Shown here: positions 36,251-49,822 of the stretch, in pieces
Layout of the letters: each line of letters begins with the position of its first letter
Position numbering within the stretch: position 1 is the first letter of the stretch
DNA from: Siphonodentalium dalli
Lineage: Eukaryota > Mollusca > Scaphopoda > Gadilida > Siphonodentaliidae
DNA length: 64,000 bases
NCBI GenBank assembly: GCA_032622095.1
Contig: CP136066.1
Coordinates: forward strand, 56,326,609-56,390,608
Reading direction: 5' to 3'
Notes under the pieces: generated by a model
Databases searched by the model: none
What the model was told of the DNA's origin: nothing
The model's input: only the letters and a program-made list of their open reading frames with translations
Program-made: the position numbers and the translations under genes

Positions 36251-39200
36251 AGATAATGATCTACAAACTCGAACACTAAAGCGAAAATATTACACAATTC
36301 ACCTCCTGGCAACAATTTGTTTCATAATTTAGTTATTTTTCTCCAAAAATAATCTAAATTTTAAGCCATTGTTGTCCTCTTCTCGGAAGACATAAAGCGC
36401 AGAATGTAGCGCGAGGGGGGGGGGGGGGGTATCTGGTGTGTACGATAATTCAATGTCGTTTTTGGATTACGAAATGGCTTACTAACCACAAGATGGCTCA
36501 GCATAAATGGTGAACTATGGCATGTTTCACTTGATCGCCATCATCGCCGCCAGGCAATGTGTCATACAACCCAAAGTATTATATTCATTGTATCATGTTA
36601 CTCCGGAACACAATGATGCGCAATTCTATTGAAAACTGCTACCAGAATGGTGCCCAGGATTGACCAATATTGCATTAATGAGAATTTATGAGCGAGGAAT
36701 TTGCAGATGAACAGGATTGTTTAAAACAAAGATCGAGTAACAGTAATACATTGAATGCCTGATTGTTATTTATGCCAGTCACCTTTGACATAATTAATAT
36801 GAAATTACTTAAACCAGACAATAGAATTTCGGTCTTTCCCAATGAATGGTATTCAACGTGCTACCAAATATGATGGTACATATGAGGTAGATAAGTCGTG
36901 GATACCGTCATCGAAGTCTGGGTAGACGAGGTTGGCGCGGGTTCGCATTCCGGACATACATGACATTTTCGATAAGAAATGAATATTTGTTCACACTCAC
37001 CGAAGCAACCACATTTGAAGCAATGATACTGATCCTGGGTCAGTGTCTCCATTTATATGTTATACGTACAATGTACCATTGTTGTCGATGTGGATCCAAT
37101 AGCTTCGACCAACAGAAGACGGTCGTGATGACACAGAGTTAATTCTTCCAAACCCCAAATCACCATCGCCGCTTTCATTGACTAGTGTCCAACAACGAAA
37201 AGAAAATGAGATTGAGAAAAGACAATGATAAACATAAGAATAGTCATGTCCAGAATGAGAATCCCTCTTATGTGTCTAACTTAATTATGAAGTTTTCGTT
37301 AATACTTACTACTGAAGGATCGCTTTATTTGTTATATATGAACGCGATAACCTTCAGAAATATCAAATGTTGTTTCTAACTTGGTGGAAAAGTAAACTTG
37401 TCTACGTTATGTTTCATTTGGACGGGTAGTATTCACCCAGGAGACATGCTGCTGTTGCAAGTGCCATTGGTGTTTGAAACGTAAAACCCATGTCATGTAT
37501 CAGTTGGACTGTTTCAATATTCTCTCTTCTTATCCTACATGCAACACGGGTGGGAAAAAATATGGCGAATAATCCCTCGTCCCCTTATCGTCCCGACGTA
37601 ATTATGCATGCACTCCTTGCACGCTGTTCAGTGAATATTAAACTACGGCTATCGAGTCTAGTTACTGATTTCGCTCAGCACATTCGCAGTTGTTATGGAT
37701 GAGTTACCCATATATCAAATTCTGGTCTGTACATAAGTTGTTGCTATGTCATTTCTGAGATGCAGCGAAAATTACATCAAGACTATGATCCCCATTTTAT
37801 TCTTAACCATCTGCACATCAAACACTGCCACAATATAATATCATGATATGCACCAAACGCGGTCCACTCACGTCGCGCATAATGGGGTAACTATATATGC
37901 ATCGGAATTTAACTGTAATACATCTGGCGTTATATATGACGGGGTGTGTGAAATTATAATGCTGAAATCCTGAACGACCATAATCAAAATATGGTATGTT
38001 TTCAGACATCCGACCCGCTGGTATCAGCAGGTCCCTACCCACTATATTGCTTTTAGACTTATTTAGAAAGTTGTTATACGGTTCCTGGTATAATTCCAAT
38101 TGTCGTTATTTTCATTTTGGTTTCTGTGTGAGCTAAAACGTACATTGGGATACAAAAGTCCAACATGTATCAGTCTCCATGATAAAACTCCATTCCGATA
38201 CTCCAATCTATATGTTGTTTTCTGAATATACAGCCTTTCAGAAGTAATCCCACCTACTCCCCGGCATAGAAACCTATGGGTAATATGACTGTCCCTCTAG
38301 CATGGGACAAATGTCCATAATGGGATTCCTCGTCTTACAAGAAGTTGTTCAGTCACTTCTGGAAATCACGAGCGCATATGGGATGAAACGACACACCTTC
38401 ACATACCATACAGCGTAAAACACAATCCAATTATATAGGAACATAATTTGACAGTGTTAGGTGATTTACCACATCGCTGGTATATTGGTTGGAAATGCCT
38501 CTTAGAGCCCTGACTTTGCTTTGCAACCTATCTACTGCTTGATAGAGGGTATCTAATGATTCCTACCAACATGAATTATTTGATGTGACATTTATCCGAA
38601 TTTGGTTAATTCTGTTATTCGAGGTCACATTTTGATACAAATAGTCATAGTATGCTTAAATACCGTGTTAGATATAATATAACCTACATATTTCCTTTAT
38701 TCATTTCTCAAAGGCAGTCGCAGACTTAAAAGTCGATCAACGTTTCTAACGTTAAAGCCACATGACGGTTTGCGCTCCAAAATACAAATACTATTATTGG
38801 CTTTTGAATTTTTCTCAGTATCGAAATAGGTAGATAAATATATGAACTATCTTTCTACGATCATTATGTAACACAAAAAGACGCATTGAAGTAATGAAAA
38901 ATACAACTCTGAATACGGTGCTTGGTCCCAAACACAAAACCGCCATTTGCACGACATGGAACAGAAAATAACGTTCCGTGGCAGTCTATTCCTGATATGG
39001 TAGCAATAAAGAGCGTTCGTCTGGCATCTGGCGAAAAGTTGAAAACGGCTAAAAAATGGCTGTGGCTTTGATAAGTGTTTTTCAGAGAATATGAAGCCGG
39101 CAAATCAATAGTTTGTTTATTTATTGACCTTTCGTATCCATCGCTCCAAACTACGCAGAAAAACAATTGGAGGTTCGAATGAGCCATATCCGTTTAAACC

Positions 39201-39425
39201 AATCATGTTTATTGTGAGATAATTTGCACGCCATGCCATCGATTTCAAAGAACAAATATTACTTGAACATGAATGATTGTACAATTTGTCAATTCTCTCA
39301 CTCGTGGGTACCAATCTGTTTGTCATTTTTAATATAACTGGTCACCGTTACGTCCGGGTATTGCAAAATGCAATGAAAATAATGTTACTATTAGTCTTAT
39401 AAGACATTGCCTTGCGATGGTGGTG
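36250..39425. other. No supported gene
   Basis: A G-homopolymer lies at 36415-36429. I saw no coding domain in the ORFs here. Confidence 0.35.
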
Positions 39426-39429
39426 TTAA

Positions 39430-39905
39430 TTGCGACATGACAGATTTCATAATTTCCATCCATATACCGGTCACCGTATTGGCAGCCATCTTGGGGTTAG
39501 TATTTCGTGTAATAGCCCACAACGGCATGAAATTATCGTGCATACCAATTATCTCCACCCACGCTACATTATTTTCTTTACGCATTTCGAGAAGATGACA
39601 AAAATAGGTTTTCGATTATTTTTGGACTAACCAACTAAATGTGATAAAAACAATTGGGGGCCAGGGGGGTGCGTTGTGCAATAATTTCACTTAAATGTTC
39701 TTGTCGATGGATCGGGATATGTATATTAAATTATAGAGTAGCAGTTTATCAACGGCCATTGTGTTAATTAAGCCATTTGGCAAGTAATCGTTGCGTTCTT
39801 ACAACTTTCATAAATACCACCTATATACCGGCCACCATATTGGCAGCCATCTTGGGTTTATTAGGCCGGTGTTTAAACCAAGACGGAACGTAGTTACCAC
39901 CCTTA
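39430..39905 (+). repeat. Dispersed repeat family R2, copies 2 and 3
   Basis: Copy 2 is at about 39430-39580 (ATATACCGGTCACCGTATTG, then GCAGCCATCTTGGGGTTAGT). Copy 3 is at about 39750-39905 (ATATACCGGCCACCATATTG, then GCAGCCATCTTGGG). The longer copy 3 matches the inverted copy at 35870-36250 over its length. Confidence 0.75.
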
Positions 39906-40734
39906 CTAAGTTAAGATTTTATGTTAACCAAAAATCTAGGTCTCATAAATTGCCTCTGGAGGCGACACCTATGTCCACATTTGCCTGGCCTATAGTGTAT
40001 GCACGTTGTCAATAAACCTTATATCATTATATCGAGTGAATGTGGATTCTTGTCATATGATTTCCGTGTTTTTGCAATGAGACAATTTAACTACCAACCT
40101 TGAGGCGTGTATGCATTCAGACATGCAATAGTGATCTACCAGTACCATTCGCCTGACGATTGGACATATTTATCATGAATCGGGTAAACCGATGGGGATT
40201 TAGGAAACATTCGTTGTTTAGTGTTCTGACATGAGGTTCGGGAATATCATTTAAGCGACCTCTCGAGATAATTGCAAGCATGTCAGGACTCTGGGCGATC
40301 GTCATCACTCGTTTAGCATATATGTTTATATATATCAGATGAATGAAGGCACTGACTCAGTATGAATGTTCACTGATTCGATGTTTGTAAAACAATTCAT
40401 ACATTGAGATACCCTTTAATTCAAATGAAACTTGAAAATCGATCGCGATGTTCGCCCAATCATGTCGGTGTTCAAACCTCGCCAAACCCAGATTGTGATA
40501 ATGATCGGAAATCCTTGTAACCATTCAATATTACAAGTTTAAAAAAAATAAAAAACAATGAGAACATAAATGTCGGCTTCAGTAAACCGTACATATCGGT
40601 GGTGTGAAAACATATATAACGATGTTACATACATTTTATGTCAGATAGGAAAAAACATGCATTTTATGTTACATACATTTTATGTGCATGAAAAAACTCC
40701 AAGATACAAGGTTGAAATTTATGGTTTTTTTTAA

Positions 40735-41580
40735 TTTTTTGGACCAACCACCCCGGGAGCGTCAGTATTATCCTCTCCGATCTCGGACACCCACCCCTCC
40801 CACACCTCCAACACTCGTTTTTTCCAAGGGCAATTCTGGACACACCCCTAAAGTTTGATGGTAAACTGTGAAAATAAGCCAGACAGGGGTGTGAACTGTT
40901 TTAAATAACCATCCGGATGTAATTCCAATCAGGTAAGCTTAATGAAAATCACCAGAAAATCAGAAAACACTCATTAACTAAACATGTTAAATAAGTTTCA
41001 AATAGGCTACCCGCAGTATGTATGCGACAAAGATGTGTAAATGGTCGCCCAATCTCTGTATTAATGATATTAATTTTACGTATGACGATTTTTTAACTTT
41101 CGTCATTTTTGAGACCCACCATGCACCCATCGATCTTATTTATTTCGGGTTTAGAAAGTTTTTTTCCGAACATTTTTCGACACCCACACCCCTTGAAACA
41201 CGAAATCAAAATTTTTCGGAAGAATTTTTCACCACTTACTGTCTGTTTCCTATCAACTACCTAACCTATTACATGCTGGTGTATGTGACTAGTCTAGGTT
41301 GACATGACAGTGATTGCTTATGCAATTTGTCCATGCATTTTACGTTCAGAGTGACATAGAATGACATATACTGGGTATTTAGTAATTTCACTACAGGAAA
41401 CAATCTGTACTGAATGTCTAAAGGCAGTTTTGAAGTTTCATTATCTCTAAGTATTAAGGCCAAAAATAGTTGAAATATATGGAGGAAATTGTTTCTTTGA
41501 CCTGTGGAAAACATTTCTTTTGTGTCCTTTGACCACCCACCACCCCTCATACGTGCACGGAACCCCCTTTCCGCAAATTG
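40735..41580 (+). repeat. Degenerate copies of a GGGACCCACC/CACCCAGG repeat
   Basis: Blocks like GGACC(A/C)ACCACCCC, GGACACCCACCCC and a following TTTCAAAT or AAAATTTTTCGG region appear at about 40740, 41105, 41180 and 41525. They resemble 49260-49375. Non-coding, low identity. Confidence 0.5.
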
Positions 41581-41649
41581 TTCCATTAACCACTAAAATG
41601 TAATTGAAGGCCACAACTATATGTATTCTTTGCAAATGGCAGAACACAG

Positions 41650-42690
41650 GGGCTCCATTCTCCGTGACCCCTCCAACCGCACTAGCCTTATATGGCGTAC
41701 CTATATATACAGTGTATTTACCCCCGTACCTTCCTTATACACTCTAAGAGCCTACTAGTATATACGGTCCTGCTTTACGTCATTGTAGTATACATGTATA
41801 CTACCATTATGTATAAAGCAGAGGTAGTGCCAGGCACGTATCATGAAGTATGTGCACTAGGGAAGTGCGGGTTTGGAGGTGGAGTGGGCAATGGAGCGCA
41901 TTACAAGCCCATGTGGCAGAAACAGTAATCCAGAAATAAAATGTTATCTTAAAGCTGAAAACTTGTTTTTGCAATAATTAACATGTTATGTTCAATTAAT
42001 CAGCTTTTCTTTATATCGGTAAGTACATGCAAGTCATCAAAAGTCCCATCTACCCAAGTACGATAGCATACTATAATACAGGAAATATGTTTATCCTTCA
42101 ACATTTATACCATTTAAATCACCAGAAGAATTAAATGATATGACGTTGGCATTGCAGCGATAATTGAACCGCCCATTCCAAACATGTGTGTGAAATGTTT
42201 TGAAAAAGAAGACACGGACTGGGGCAGTGGAACAGTGTTTAATAAATCATTCGCTTGATATATATATACATAATTATGTTTCCGCTGATAATCTTTAATT
42301 GGGATATGCAAACGAACAAGGTATTATTTAAAAGGACTTATGGAGACCAGCATGGTGTATGTTTATAGGATTCCCATGTCGTTTATATTTTACAAATCAT
42401 ATTGTTATTTCTTAGTGGTTGATTGTTCTATGATTAATGGGTTTTCACATTTATTGCATATCAATATTCAAAAGGTGTTTTTCGAAATCCAAAACATAAA
42501 GTTAAGAGATGTGTTCTATATCATTAACAGCAGAAGGTACATATGTATATACCATGAATTGCGAATAATATTTCACAAATCAAAAACATTCATATAGGAT
42601 TCTGTTTGTGATGCTTGTCACATATTCCTGCCGGATTTAATTAAATAATAACCCGCATTTGATAAATCTCCATTATCCATAACAGTTAAT
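41650..42690. other. No supported gene
   Basis: The ORFs here are short and AT-driven, and no motif is recognised. Confidence 0.3.
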
Positions 42691-42749
42691 TGTGAAGAAA
42701 AAAAACGAATGGCTATATATTTGGACACCTTTATCTTACCTTATGTTAC

Positions 42750-43300
42750 CTTATGCTGTTAGTGGACAATGGCTGGTGCCATTATGTCCACGTTCTTCGC
42801 CGAATTCCTCACATATATGTCTTATTCTATCCAACGCCCGACTCGTCTGTGAGTTTGTCATTCCCAATTTAGCTGTATAGTTTATTTTTACCTCTTGTTC
42901 GGACCAAAAACCAAGTAGGTTTTTTAATTGGTTTAGGTCTTCGGCGTTGATCATTTCTTCTGCCAGATGGTTCCATGACTCCACGTTTGTCCCTCCTTGT
43001 AGATATAAGTTGAAGTTGTGTCCTGCTGTGTGATGGAATTGGTGTCTTTTGTCAACATATTTGGTACTTCCGGGTCGTAATTGTTAATCATGTCTCCTCT
43101 GTGTCATTGTACTGCAATGTTGGGATCTTTACTTTTACCAGTCGCTCTTCGTATGTTAAATCTTTCAATGATGGAATCAGTTTTGTTGCTCTCCGTTGTA
43201 CTTTTTCATGTTGAGTTATATGTTTTATCAGATATGGTTTCCAGGCAGGTTGAGCACACTCCAATATTGGTCGAACCAGTCATTTGTACAGTTTTGTAAA
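42750..43300 (-). pseudogene. Non-LTR retrotransposon reverse-transcriptase remnant
   Basis: The minus strand, read across frames, gives CLETISDKTYNST, then HRGDMINNY (the RxRGDMI block after the RT palm), then ESWNHLAEEMINAEDLNQLK (the conserved LINE C-terminal helix), then LLGFW. Shifts separate these pieces, so the copy is dead. It differs from the fragment at 6599-6799 and probably represents another family. Confidence 0.75.
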
Positions 43301-43499
43301 CATTTCCTCGTTGTGATGGATGAAGGATCTTCTTATCATGGCCATTACATGGTTCGCTTTCTGTTCCTTCTCGTTTATATTCACGTAACTCCTTCCGGAC
43401 ACAACTTTTCCGTATTACGTAGAGCACTTTCTAATTCATATGTATCGAACTGTGCACAATATACGCCTTCAAATAACCTATTGGTGCGATTCTAACATG

Positions 43500-44005
43500 A
43501 TCTGATCTCGAGCTGCGGCCACAGTGTGTTGACATAACGTGTGCGGCCCGAATCCCCATGTACCTGTTGTCACACGTTGGGGTGAACTCCACCTTAGCCA
43601 CACTAGGGGAAAATCACTGTCAAACAAGTACCGGCTAGCCAATTATACCGGGCCACAAATTGGGCGTAAGTATAGAACACGGGAGTAGCCTCTGATTAAG
43701 AAACTGATCACAAAATGTTGCTAAATTCCAGATTGTGAGAAACCTATGCCACCTGTGGCCCAGTTATGAGTGAATTCCTCCATAGCAACACTAGGGGCAA
43801 ATCACGGTCAAAAATGTCACCGGCTAGCCCATTATACCCGGCCACAAATTGGCCGTATAAGTAGAACACGGGAGTAGCCTCCGATTCAAAAACTGACCGT
43901 ACAATCTTGCTAAATTCCCGATTGTGAGAGATCTGTACCACTTGCGGAAGTTGTTGCCCCTTTATGGTGAATTCCTTCATAGCCACACCAGGGGCAAATT
44001 ACATG
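43500..44005 (+). repeat. 190-bp tandem array, left part
   Basis: The units hold CCGGCTAGCCCATTATACC, GGCCACAAATTGGCCGTAAG, AGAACACGGGAGTAGCCTCC, GATTCAAAAACTGACC, TTCCCGATTGTGAGAG, CACTTGTGGCCCCTTTTGG, and AGCCACACTAGGGGCAAATC. CCGGCTAGCC recurs at about 43632 and 43821 here and continues beyond the insertion at 46702. Confidence 0.9.
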
Positions 44006-46702
44006 CACTGTTAAAAAAAATACCGTTGTTTCAACGGTCTGAGACCGCGCAACATCGCTGCCAACTTTTGACCGTTAAACATACGGTCAGACCGTAGCAT
44101 GTTCCACGGTATAATTTCGTCGCTTTAACGGTCTGAGACCGCGCAACATCGCTGCCAACATTTGACCGTTAAACATACGGTCAGGCCGTAGCATGTTCCA
44201 CGGTATAAAACCGTTAAAGTAACTGGCAGACCGTAACCAGTAACAGTCAGACCGTTGTATTGTTCACGGTTCAGCACCCTTTAATTAATATCAAGACCGC
44301 AACTAATAAAGGTCAGACCAATGGTATTTTTCATGGGTCAACACCAATGTTTTGCTCTTTATTTGCTAATTTACCATAGAATTAGCCAGGTTCCCATGGT
44401 GACAATATGATTTCCCGGTAGGCATTACGATTCGTATGTTTTTGAATGGTCGAAACTAGTATTATTCGTAGCTGAAAAATACATCTTAGTTCTTATGTTA
44501 TGATCATAGTTTAGATGAAATATAAATCCTCAATACATAAAGTGATAGACGATACTTTTGAAACTTTGAAGTTTGCAGAGGATCAAACTTGTTATCTGCC
44601 TCATAGAATTTAATCCGGAAAAGACTGCGCACGCGTAATGTGTTCGCCTTTCACTAACTACTTATAAATATGGCTGTAAATAAAAAAACGATACTAGTAA
44701 TAGCTGATAAGCCAACCCATCACTATTCAGTTATGAGTAATACTAATTTCGACCATTCTAAAACATGAATCGGCACGCTCTTTTAAGCCATAAAAAGAAC
44801 AAAGCTACATGTTTCAGAGTTAAATCTCAAATTTATGTACATGTAAAAGTAGAATATCTTAATGGCATACTTTTTGGTAACATATAATAAGGCGTGAAAT
44901 TGTCCAGTCACTTGTAAACACAGTTTTTGTTTTAACAGGTGAATCCGTACATCATGAAAATACTGTACCAGTCAGAAGTGGTATTTTTAGGCGCACCTTT
45001 ATTGTGATATTGAGCGTGCTTAATTTTGAAAAAAACGTATGATTATAGCACAATACCAAAAATCTGTCCCGCTTATTATTGCAATATTGAACGCAAAATA
45101 TTGCGATACTAAGCGCGCTAAATTTCATACAGACCCGATAGTGTTATATTTATATAATGTTAGACAAATACTGTGCATATAGTGTACATATAGCATTTAC
45201 AACTATAGTTATATACATATATAAAACATTGTCTCTATTTATACAATAAACAATATAGAAGAAGCAATAATTTGATTTAAATGTCACAATTTTGAGTGCA
45301 AGATGTCGCAATATTAAGCGCAAAATATTGAGATATTAAGTTCAAAATATTGCAATAATATCACAAGCGACATGCTTATAAGCGTTTCAACTTGCAATAT
45401 TATTGCGATATTTAACGCGAAAATAGCACGCTTAATATACCACTTCTTTTGACTGGTACTGTATATACCGGTATCAATAACAGCTAGTTGGGATTGGAAC
45501 CTTCAAGACAACAGCAGATCCCATAATATATGTGCACAATGACTTGACGACAATGTTGTCCTGTAGTCGCAAATTTTCCATGAAATATCAGTGAGTCAGC
45601 CAAAGATGGTTTGATAAGAACATCCAACCAATAGTGTACATGTACTCCCGTAAATTGTCATAATACCGGTACCTTGACAATAACATGGCGAATAATGACA
45701 ATGTCTCATATCCACACGTTTCAATGAAAATTGATAAACACGGGATGAATTGGTCTGTGTAATTGTACAGTTGGAATTGTAGATATGTGATCATCAATCA
45801 CTGCGCGGCGTCAGTTCATTGTTTACGGTGTTGTTGAAATTGAAGCTCTTGTGAATTACACTGTTGCACACAGTACATGTATATCCTCTCGTGTAACTCT
45901 ATATGCATGTGCTTTGAAACAATCAGATTCTGAACACTGTCAACTGCATTTTCAACATTCTAGTATGAGTTGAGTTGTTGTTGTTATTATTGTCACTATT
46001 GATTGACATCGAAGCTCGTGTTGGTTGTACCTGTATCCTCTTGTGTCAGTAAATGTGCCAACGTTTTGATACTAAGTCACAACACTGTCAATTTCAACAT
46101 CATCACTGAGTCGAATGAAGTCGGACCCCCGATCGTGCCATGAATCGATTGGCATGAATCTCTACTCTCTAATTTAGTGGAAATTGTCAATGATTAAGTC
46201 GATTTTCGCAGAATTTAAACTTGTCCGGTTATCAAAGGAACCGAAATCAGACCGTCTTAACAACTGTCCACAATCGAAAAGGTAACAGTTTCCCAAAAAC
46301 AACAATGTACGATCATATATGCATTGTCAAATACTAAATGGAGTATAAATGAGATGTGCTAAAGCGAGTGACTTAACCCCGGATTGAGATAAGTTCTGTA
46401 CTCATGCTAATTCGTACTATACGCATAACACATAATGAATGCCGGATAAATAATATATATTAAATATCAGCAGTACTAGATTCACTCCTACTGTATGGAG
46501 TAATTGCCGTATATAATATGGTCGCCGATAAATATACTATTGAATTTTCAGGTCATAACTTGGAATCACGAAAATATTTAATTCAGACAATTTTCATGGG
46601 CACCTAAAATAACGGAAAAAACCGTCAAACTGATGAAACGGTATGGGGCCGTCGATTATGACGGTGAGAAACCGTGGAACCGACGGTAATTTTTTACACT
46701 GT
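44006..46702. mobile_element. ACCGT-rich non-autonomous element splitting the 190-bp array
   Basis: The array stops at 44005 and resumes at about 46703. The inserted 2.7 kb has imperfect inverted ends (CACTGTTAAAAAAAATACCGT and the complement of ACGGTAATTTTTTACACTGTG) and subterminal clusters of ACCGT/ACGGT words at both sides (44020-44270 and 46615-46690). The left cluster has a 94-bp tandem duplication (CGGTCTGAGACCGCGCAACA at 44035 and 44129). No transposase is seen, so it would be mobilised in trans. The left end resembles the array's own CACTGTCAAAAAAGTACCGG, so the exact left border is uncertain. Confidence 0.7.
44961..45463. mobile_element. MITE with TA-flanked CAGTACCAG-type inverted ends
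   Basis: The element is bounded by TA dinucleotides. Its ends are CTGTACCAGTCAGAAGTGG on the left and, as reverse complement, CAGTACCAGTCAAAAGAAGT on the right. Inside are many AATATTGCG and TTAAGCGC words in both orientations. The TA target and CAGT-like start suggest Tc1/mariner-type mobilisation (inference). It sits inside the larger insertion, and a partial relative lies at 80-231. Confidence 0.8.
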
Positions 46703-47615
46703 GGCTAGCCTATTATAGCCGGCCACAAATTGGCCGTAAGTAGAGCATGGGAGTAGCGTCCAATTCTATAACTGACCCAAAATGTTGCTAAATACCCGAT
46801 TGTGAGAGATCTATGCCAATTATGGCCCCTTTTGGGGTGAATTCCCCCATAGCCACACTAGGGGGAAATCACTGTAAGTAACGTATCCGGCTAGCCCATT
46901 ATAACCGGCCGAAAATTAGCCGTAAGTAGAACACGGAAGGAGCCCCCGATTCAAAAACTGCATGACCCTAAATTATATGTTGCCAAACTCCCGATTGTGA
47001 GAGGTCTATGCCACTTGTGGCCCCTTTTTGGGTTAATTCCTGCATAGACACACTAGGGGGAAATCACTGTCAAATAAGTACTCGGCTAACCCATTATACC
47101 CGGCCACAAATAATTTGGCGCAGGTGGAACAATGGAGTAGCCTCCGATTCAAAAACTGACCCTAAAATGATGCTAAATTCTCGATTATTTCAGATCGGTG
47201 CCACTTGTGGCCCCTTTTTTGTGTGAATTCATCCATATAGCCACACTAGGGGCAAATCACTGTCAATAAAGTACCCGGCTAGTCCATTATATCCGGCCAC
47301 AAATTGGTCGTAAGTAGAGCACGAGAGGAGCCTTCGATTCAAAAACTGACCCAACATGTTGCTAAATTCCCGATTGTGAGATATCTATATGCCACTTGTG
47401 GCCCCCTTTGTTGTTAATTCTTCCATAGCCCCAATAGGAGCAAATCACTGTCAAAAAGTACCCGGCTAGCACATTATACCCGGTCGCAAGTTGGCCGTAA
47501 GCCTCCGATTAAAAAATTGCATGACCCTAAAATGTTTCCAAATTCCCGATTGCGAGAGATCTATGTAACTTGTGGCCCCCTTTCGGGCTGAATTCCTTCA
47601 TAGTCACACTAGGAT
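46703..47615 (+). repeat. 190-bp tandem array, right part
   Basis: CCGGCTAGCC-type landmarks are at about 46702, 46888, 47083, 47275 and 47461 (spacing 186-195 bp), with the same unit as 43500-44005. The last unit is partly deleted. ORFs here are satellite shadows. Confidence 0.9.
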
Positions 47616-47619
47616 TTTA

Positions 47620-47910
47620 CTCTTTGCATGACTAAATCCTTTGGCACACCCTACAGATCACATCCTTCATCCGATGATCACCATACTGCATATGGATCTT
47701 CGAGGTGACCTCTAGATGGGAGCCTCCTGTTTTTACCAAATGTTTTTGAAAAACATGGCCGCCAGCGGCCATCTTGGAATTTGCTCTTTGTATGACTAAA
47801 TTCTTCGGCACACCCTACAGGCCACATCTCTCATCCGATCGTCACCAAACTTCATATCGATCTTCGGGGTGACCTCTAGGTGGGAGCCTCCTATTTTGAC
47901 CGAATAGCAT
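47620..47910 (+). repeat. 164-bp tandem repeat, two copies
   Basis: CTCTTTGCATGACTAAAT, GGCACACCCTACAG, TCATCCGATGATCACCA, GATCTTCGAGGTGACCTCTA and TGGGAGCCTCCT occur in both copies, starting at about 47620 and 47784. Confidence 0.85.
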
Positions 47911-47954
47911 TCCCTACCAATACATGCTACATAAAAATAGTGTACCAGGATCTA

Positions 47955-48357
47955 GTGTGTCTGACATTTGCAGAATTAGTTTCCCAGATGATTAATTTAG
48001 TGACGCTATTCCGCACGGCAGGCTAGAATAACCAAATTCACCCTCTGGAAACCTCATTCTGCTTAGGCCTCAACTGCATTGGGAGACCTACCATCAGATT
48101 AAAGTTCTCAGTTGAATTTGATGTTCACTCATTAGTCACTCGATTATGCAATTTATCGTCTGCAAATTAGGGAATATATAAACTGAACGGAAGGGAAAAA
48201 GTAACTAAAAACAATGTTAATTTGAGACTAAGGATACTTGCCCCGGAAGATGAGGCCTAAGCAGATGTCAATAAATGGTTAGTTTGATGATGCTAACCCG
48301 GGGTAGCATCACTGAATTTACCCTCTGTGGACCTCATTCTGCAAATGTCAGACACAC
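47955..48357. repeat. Foldback/MITE-like element of about 400 bp
   Basis: The ends are inverted: GTGTGTCTGACATTTGCAG at the left and CTGCAAATGTCAGACACAC at the right. A second inverted pair lies inside (CTGCTTAGGCCTCA at about 48058 and TGAGGCCTAAGCAG at about 48252). Both arms contain ACCCTCT(G)GAAACCTCATTCTGC-like words. No ORF. Confidence 0.8.
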
Positions 48358-48359
48358 AA

Positions 48360-49150
48360 TGTCCATATTGCTAAAACAAATAGTGCATCAAGAGTTAGGT
48401 CTTACTAAATAAACAAGCTACATGTATCTCAAACTTATTGTGACATGAACTATTCAAAGACAGTCTGGGTCAGTCCCATGTAGGGGATACACCCACCCCC
48501 CTTGGTGAAATCTGCAATGGTCAGTCCGGTAGCTTCCGGAATCCTATAGCCCCCCAATTGGGAATCGTAGCGTCTGGGAAATCCTGGCACCACCCGCTGG
48601 TTAGTCCGTGCCGCATACCCAAGCTAACTCAAAATGATTGTACCAGAACCAAAGTCAAAAGAAAAGCATGTGTCACATCAAAATTATTGTACGTGAACCT
48701 ATATATTCAAGAAAAGTCTAAGTCAGTCCATGCCATATAATTATGATATTCTTCAATTTATCATGTTCCCAATCATGTACTCAAAGGCTGGAGACTAATG
48801 AAATGTAAACATTAGATATATCGTTGTTAGATTACGAGTTTGTCTTTATCACGCTCCAATGGCTCCATGGTTACCAAGCATCATGTTTGCATACTGATTT
48901 CTGTCACCGTCGGTGAATGTTACTGTCTGACAAATCCATACGGTGGATGAAAAGGTCATTAAGTAAACGTCGCGGAATTATGGAGCGACATTCAGGTGAA
49001 GGCTTGTTCTGTTGACATTCAGCATTATGTTAATATGCAGGACGGTATCGAAGGCGTACAGACAAGTTTGAAATTTATGTGCATGATAATTATATTTACT
49101 GCATTGACAAACCTTGAAAAGTTTAAATAATTCTCAGCAATTATGAGGTA
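48360..49150. other. No supported gene
   Basis: A low-identity repeat of GACTA(A)GTCAGTCC(A)TG words occurs near 48465-48740. Nothing coding is seen. Confidence 0.35.
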
Positions 49151-49189
49151 TGACAGTCAAGTCTGAGTTGAGTTTGCCTCTCATTTTCA

Positions 49190-49375
49190 GAATGGGGTCC
49201 CCAAACAGTGGGGGGGGTCAGGAACAAAATTACGGATACAAGGTGGACATTTTGTGTTTTTTTGGGACCCACCACCCCTGGAGCGTAAGTTTTTTCCACC
49301 CAGGTCTGGGACACCCACTCGGGACCGTAAGTTTTTTCCACCCAGGTATGCGACACCCACCCCCAAAATTGATGA
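49190..49375 (+). repeat. Short repeats of a GGGACCC / TTTTTTCCACCCAGG family
   Basis: CGTAAGTTTTTTCCACCCAG occurs twice (49285 and 49325), each followed by G(T/C)GACACCCAC. Related sequence is near 40740 and 41180. Confidence 0.7.
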
Positions 49376-49822
49376 AAATCTCGTAAATTCTACTAAATAA
49401 TGTGTTGTTGGCAGGGTAAAGGTCTCTCATTGTGTCTGTACCGGAACTGAGAGAACGTTGATCAAGTACACCCACAACAAATAAACAAACAAAGCAAATG
49501 GCTGAAAAATATGCCAACAAAACCAGTTATAAAACCTTTAAAAACCCAAATATTTATGGTTATAAAGGTAAAATACCCACTTTAACAGGATAGGTGTGTC
49601 ACGTATTAGCAATAGGTTAAAATATGTGTATGTGTAAAGTAAAAACACCATCAATTTTATTAAATAAACGTAGTTCCAGTCCTCTCCATGTGGGAAATGA
49701 CCGGTGAGCAATGAGGAGCTCCCCTTAAAATCATTCTAGGCGAGTGGCGAGTAGCTCTCCTACAAACTGTCGAGGCGAGTAGTATCCCAGCAGGAGATGC
49801 CTCCCCCGGAAAATTTTGAAAA

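Noticed and set aside
43744-43986. 80-codon minus-strand ORF
   Set aside because: It lies wholly within the 190-bp satellite unit.
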